Assembly: GCF_008040105.1 (NCBI RefSeq)
Contig: NZ_VRMG01000007.1
Coordinates: 186,001 to 250,000, forward strand
Direction: 5' to 3'
Origin: Lacisediminihabitans profunda
GTDB taxonomy: Bacteria > Actinomycetota > Actinomycetes > Actinomycetales > Microbacteriaceae
DNA length: 64,000 nucleotides
Part shown: piece by piece, positions 61,092 to 64,000 of the stretch
Layout of the letters: every line of letters starts with the position of its first letter
How positions within the stretch are numbered: position 1 is the stretch's first letter
Position numbers and translations under genes: made by a program
The notes under the pieces: generated by a model
What the model was told of the DNA's origin: nothing
Database searches by the model: none
What the model saw: only the letters and a program-made list of their open reading frames with translations

Positions 61092-62171
61092 TCATCCCGG
61101 CAGCCCGACCTCGGTGGCATGTCGCCATGCCGCGGAGTTCCGCAGGGTCAGCATCTTCTCGCGGGCGACGAAGAACGGGTTCCTCCGGGACAGCCGAACA
61201 CCGAGCCTGCGTCGACGCCGATAGGCGCGCCCGGCGCGGCTTCGATCGATCGCGGGATCGCAGTTGCGCGCGAACCCCAGCAGCTCGGGCACGGGCCACG
61301 TTCCGGTGAGACCCCACACGTAGGCACGAGACGCCAGATCCATCGCCTCGACGGCCTCCGCGTGTTGGATCATCGTGACGAGTTCCTGGGCGTTCGGGAA
61401 CGACTTCGACGCCGAGGTGAAGGCGTCGAGACGGTGTTCGAGGTCGGTGATCATGCCGCGCGCCTGGTCCGAGCCGAAGACCGAGCTGTGCATGTTCTGA
61501 TCGTGCTGTCGATAGAACGCCTGCACGGTGCCCGGGAGGTACCCGACGTCCGAGACGGCCGCGACCCTGAGCCACATCTGCAGGTCTCCGGCATGCGGGT
61601 GATCGGGGTCGTACAGCCCTACCTGGCGTAAGACGCTGCCGCGCACGATCGCCTCCGGCGAGCGGATGACGTTGGCGCCGAAGCCGAACACGCGGCGTGC
61701 CCAGTCGCCCCCCTGCCAGAGGACCCAAGCCGACCCATCGGGGACCTCGACCTCGGGGACGGTCTCGCCGAACACGACGACGGGGCCGTAGACGAGTCCG
61801 ACTTCGGGATGCCGCTCCATCAGCGCCACGGCCCTCGTGATCGAGTTCTTCGTCAGCAGGTCATCGGCGGAGAGCAGGATGACGTAGTCGCCCGCCGCCT
61901 CGGCGAGGCCGTCGTTGTAGGTCAGGATGTGGCGCTTGTTGCTCGCGTGCGCGATCAGGCGCACCCGAGAATCACGGTCCGCCAGCCCGCGCGCCACCTC
62001 GGCACTGCCATCCGGCGAGGCATCGTCGACGATGATGACTTCCACGTCGACGCCCTCCTGATCCAGCGCCGAGGCGACCGCGGCGGGCAGGAAGTGACCG
62101 TAGTTGTAGCACGGAATCACGACCGTCACCAGAGGCCGCGTGGCGAGGGCGAGGTGTTCTAGAGTCTGCAT
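61092..62171 (-). CDS. Glycosyltransferase family 2 (paralogue of neighbour)
   Basis: A 359-residue GT-A enzyme: VTVVIPCYNYGHFLPAAVAS, VIIVDDASPDGS and YVILLSADDLLTKNS, where the metal motif is ADD. It shares length and order of motifs with the enzyme at 59997-61076. ATG 62171 is used; the frame extends upstream to 62228 without support. Confidence 0.9.
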   Translation of the reverse strand: MQTLEHLALATRPLVTVVIPCYNYGHFLPAAVASALDQEGVDVEVIIVDDASPDGSAEVARGLADRDSRVRLIAHASNKRHILTYNDGLAEAAGDYVILLSADDLLTKNSITRAVALMERHPEVGLVYGPVVVFGETVPEVEVPDGSAWVLWQGGDWARRVFGFGANVIRSPEAIVRGSVLRQVGLYDPDHPHAGDLQMWLRVAAVSDVGYLPGTVQAFYRQHDQNMHSSVFGSDQARGMITDLEHRLDAFTSASKSFPNAQELVTMIQHAEAVEAMDLASRAYVWGLTGTWPVPELLGFARNCDPAIDRSRAGRAYRRRRRLGVRLSRRNPFFVAREKMLTLRNSAAWRHATEVGLPG

Positions 62172-62187
62172 GCGCGTCCGCGACCGA

Positions 62188-63300
62188 TCACGACGTCGAC
62201 GCGACCGCGGAGTGCAAGGCCTCGGCAACGCTCTCCTGCTGGGCGTAGGTCAGGTGCGGGAACATCGGCAGAGAAAGGATGCGGTCGGCTGCGGCCTCGG
62301 TGACCGGGAACTGGCCACGCCGATAGCCGAGCCCGGCGTACGCCTCGGTGAGATGCACCGGCGTCGGGTAGTGGATGCCGGATCCGACGCCCGCTGCGGA
62401 CAGCTCGACCATCACGCGCTCGCGGTCCTCGACCCGGACGACGTACAGGTGCCAGACGTCGGTGTTGCCCGGCCGCACACTGGGCAGACGGACGCCTTCG
62501 ATGTCGGCGAGGAGCTCGGCGTAGCGGTCGGCAGCCGCGCGGCGGGCCGCATTCCATCCCTCGAGCCGCGCGAGCTTCGCCCGCAGGACGGGAGCCTGGA
62601 TCGCGTCGAGCCGGGCGTTCATCCCGATCTGATCGTGCACGTACTTCACCGAGCTGCCGTGCGCGGCCACGTTGCGGATGAACGCGGCGATGTCCGCGTC
62701 ATTCGTCATCACGGCACCCGCGTCACCGGCCGCGCCGAGGTTCTTGCCGGGGTAGAAGCTCGTCGCCGCCACGCGCGCCAAGGCTCCGGCGCGACCGGCG
62801 GAGGACGACGCGCCCTGCGACTGCGCGGCATCCTCGACGACGACCAGCCCGTGCTTCTCGGCGATCGGAAGGATGAGCTCGACCGGCGCGGTCTGCCCGA
62901 AAAGGTGCACCGGCGCGATGACCCGCGTCCGCTCGGTGATGGCGGCCTCGACCGCGTCGGGATCGATGAGCAGGTGCTCGACGTCGACATCCACGAAGAC
63001 CGGCACGGCGCCGATGCGCGAAACGGCCTCGGCCGTGGCGATGAAGGTGTTCGCCGGCATGATGACCTCGTCACCGGGCCCCACACCAACCGCACGGTAG
63101 GCGAGCTCGAGCGCATCCGTCCCGTTCGAGACGCCGATCACGTGCTCGACCCCGATGTACTCGGCGTACTCCTGTTCGAAGGCACCGATCTCGCTGCCGC
63201 CGATAAATCCTGCGCTCTCGAACAGCCGCTGCCACACGGGCAGCACCTCCTCGGCGATCTCGGCGCTCTGCGCGGCCAGGTCCAGGAATGGAACGCTCAC
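62188..63300 (-). CDS. DegT/DnrJ/EryC1-type sugar aminotransferase
   Basis: A 370-residue PLP enzyme. The PLP Lys is in SFYPGKNLGAAGDAG (SxxxxKN), with GVSNGTDAL binding phosphate and VVEDAAQSQGAS near the cofactor; the C-terminal IHYPTPVHLTEAY is typical. It makes amino sugars from 3- or 4-keto nucleotide sugars. GTG 63300 overlaps the stop of the acetyltransferase (GTGA). Together with the NeuD-like gene it implies an N-acetylated amino sugar in the polymer. Confidence 0.92.
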   Translation of the reverse strand: MSVPFLDLAAQSAEIAEEVLPVWQRLFESAGFIGGSEIGAFEQEYAEYIGVEHVIGVSNGTDALELAYRAVGVGPGDEVIMPANTFIATAEAVSRIGAVPVFVDVDVEHLLIDPDAVEAAITERTRVIAPVHLFGQTAPVELILPIAEKHGLVVVEDAAQSQGASSSAGRAGALARVAATSFYPGKNLGAAGDAGAVMTNDADIAAFIRNVAAHGSSVKYVHDQIGMNARLDAIQAPVLRAKLARLEGWNAARRAAADRYAELLADIEGVRLPSVRPGNTDVWHLYVVRVEDRERVMVELSAAGVGSGIHYPTPVHLTEAYAGLGYRRGQFPVTEAAADRILSLPMFPHLTYAQQESVAEALHSAVASTS

Positions 63301-63935
63301 GCCGTCACTCCCAACGGACGAGCGGGGACGCCGGCCCATGTCTCTGAATCGTGGATGTCGCTGAGGACGACCGCGCCCATCCCGACGGTGACGCCGGCTC
63401 CGATGGAGAGGCCTTGGCGCACCGAGGCGTTCATCCCCAGGTAGGCACCGCGCCCGATCCGGACTCCCCCGCCCAGGGCGACCCCGGCCGCGAAGGTGGC
63501 GAAGTCGTCGATCAGGCAGTCGTGCGTGATGGTGACCCGCGGCATCGCGACGACGTGGGATCCGATCACGGCATCCGCGGTGATCACCACGTGGGCGAGC
63601 AGGATCGAGCCCGCCCCGACCGCGCAGGCCCCGGGGTTGCGGACCGACGGATCGATGACCGTGGCGTAGCGTGACGCGTCGACGCCGAGCGCACCGAGTC
63701 TCGCAACCACGCTCTCACGTCCGAGACCCGAGCCGACGCAGACGAGGACGTCTGCATCCGGATAGAGCGGGATGTCGTCGATGCCGCCGAGCACGGGCGC
63801 ACCGCCGATGGTGCGCGGCAGCTCCTCGTGCCGATCATCGAGGAATCCGAGGACGTCCTTCCCGGACTCGCGCAGGACCGGCAGCACCTCGCGGGCCAGA
63901 CCGCTGGCCGCGATGAGCAGGACGGGACGGCTCAT
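63297..63935 (-). CDS. NeuD/PglD-type sugar acetyltransferase
   Basis: A 212-residue acyltransferase with an N-terminal nucleotide-sugar-binding domain (MSRPVLLIAASGLAREVLPV) and a C-terminal left-handed beta-helix with hexapeptide repeats (IGSHVVAMPRVTITHDCLID, GGGVRIGRGAYLGMN). It acetylates the amino sugar made by the aminotransferase. The start overlaps the stop of the next upstream partial gene (ATGA). Confidence 0.9.
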   Translation of the reverse strand: MSRPVLLIAASGLAREVLPVLRESGKDVLGFLDDRHEELPRTIGGAPVLGGIDDIPLYPDADVLVCVGSGLGRESVVARLGALGVDASRYATVIDPSVRNPGACAVGAGSILLAHVVITADAVIGSHVVAMPRVTITHDCLIDDFATFAAGVALGGGVRIGRGAYLGMNASVRQGLSIGAGVTVGMGAVVLSDIHDSETWAGVPARPLGVTA

Positions 63936-64000
63936 GCCGCAGCCCCCGCAGAGCCGTTCACCGCCCCGAGGAGCGCGTCGACGACCTGCGTGAGCTCGGC
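63932..64000 (-). CDS. Partial gene, C-terminal end only
   Basis: The last 22 codons of a gene running off the right edge: AELTQVVDALLGAVNGSAGA and then a short Ala end before TGA. It is too short to name. It continues the operon upstream of the NeuD-like gene by overlap. Confidence 0.6.
   Translation of the reverse strand, partial: AELTQVVDALLGAVNGSAGAAA

Overview
The window is high-GC DNA with dense, co-oriented genes. Many neighbours are joined by ATGA or GTGA overlaps, GTG starts are frequent, and there is a Tat-type lipoprotein binding protein. This suggests an actinobacterium, most like Microbacteriaceae by general gene style (inference; no rRNA or other marker gene is present). I saw no tRNA, rRNA, CRISPR array, transposase or phage gene.

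Region 1 (about 0.2-27 kb) is a catabolic island. Plus-strand genes are a cupin, a five-gene dipeptide-type ABC importer with an embedded alpha/beta hydrolase, a degenerate amidohydrolase, a cytidine-deaminase-like protein, a creatininase-family hydrolase and a YtcJ-type amidohydrolase. Minus-strand genes are a copper amine oxidase, a gamma-glutamyltransferase-like protein, a cyclase, an MSOX-like FAD oxidase, a class V aminotransferase, an aldehyde dehydrogenase, a GntR/FCD regulator, a glutamine-synthetase-like gamma-glutamylamide ligase and a Rieske oxygenase. The probable Rieske reductase is at the far left end. A GMC oxidoreductase and a class II amidotransferase-like protein follow on the right. 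Seven intergenic regions carry paired 12-bp sites around ATTGKATCCAAT, and in every pair the centres are 21 bp apart. I read these as operators of the local GntR regulator, which would tie the island into one regulon. The enzyme set suggests that an amine is imported, gamma-glutamylated, oxidised and deglutamylated, with extra hydrolases for an amide or ring-type nitrogen compound. The substrate cannot be read from the sequence.

Region 2 (27-38.3 kb) holds mostly housekeeping or unrelated genes: a GH3 glycosidase, a PrmC-like methyltransferase, a small lipoprotein, an SRAP/YedK protein, thioredoxin, a MarR-TspO-like-MFS efflux unit with a clear MarR palindrome, a large acyl-CoA dehydrogenase/oxidase and a PlsC-type acyltransferase.

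Region 3 (38.7-64 kb, running off the right edge) is an exopolysaccharide locus: a WbaP-type initiating phosphotransferase, acetyltransferases, several glycosyltransferases, a Wzy-like polymerase with two Wzz-like proteins, a Wzx-type flippase, a polysaccharide deacetylase, a secreted parallel beta-helix protein beside a truncated paralogue, and DegT/NeuD-type sugar-modifying genes. Inside its right-hand minus-strand operon is a translationally coupled AMP-ligase plus PLP-decarboxylase pair followed 17 bp later by an acyl carrier protein. The trio resembles the exosortase-associated and butirosin BtrJ/BtrK/BtrI-type carrier systems, but no exosortase is visible. It may make an amine on a carrier protein to decorate the polymer.

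The most interesting signals are the 21-bp-phased operator pairs, the gamma-glutamyl/Rieske amine pathway (including a class II amidotransferase homologue with Ser in place of the catalytic Cys, apparently started at CTG), and the ACP-decarboxylase module in the polysaccharide operon.
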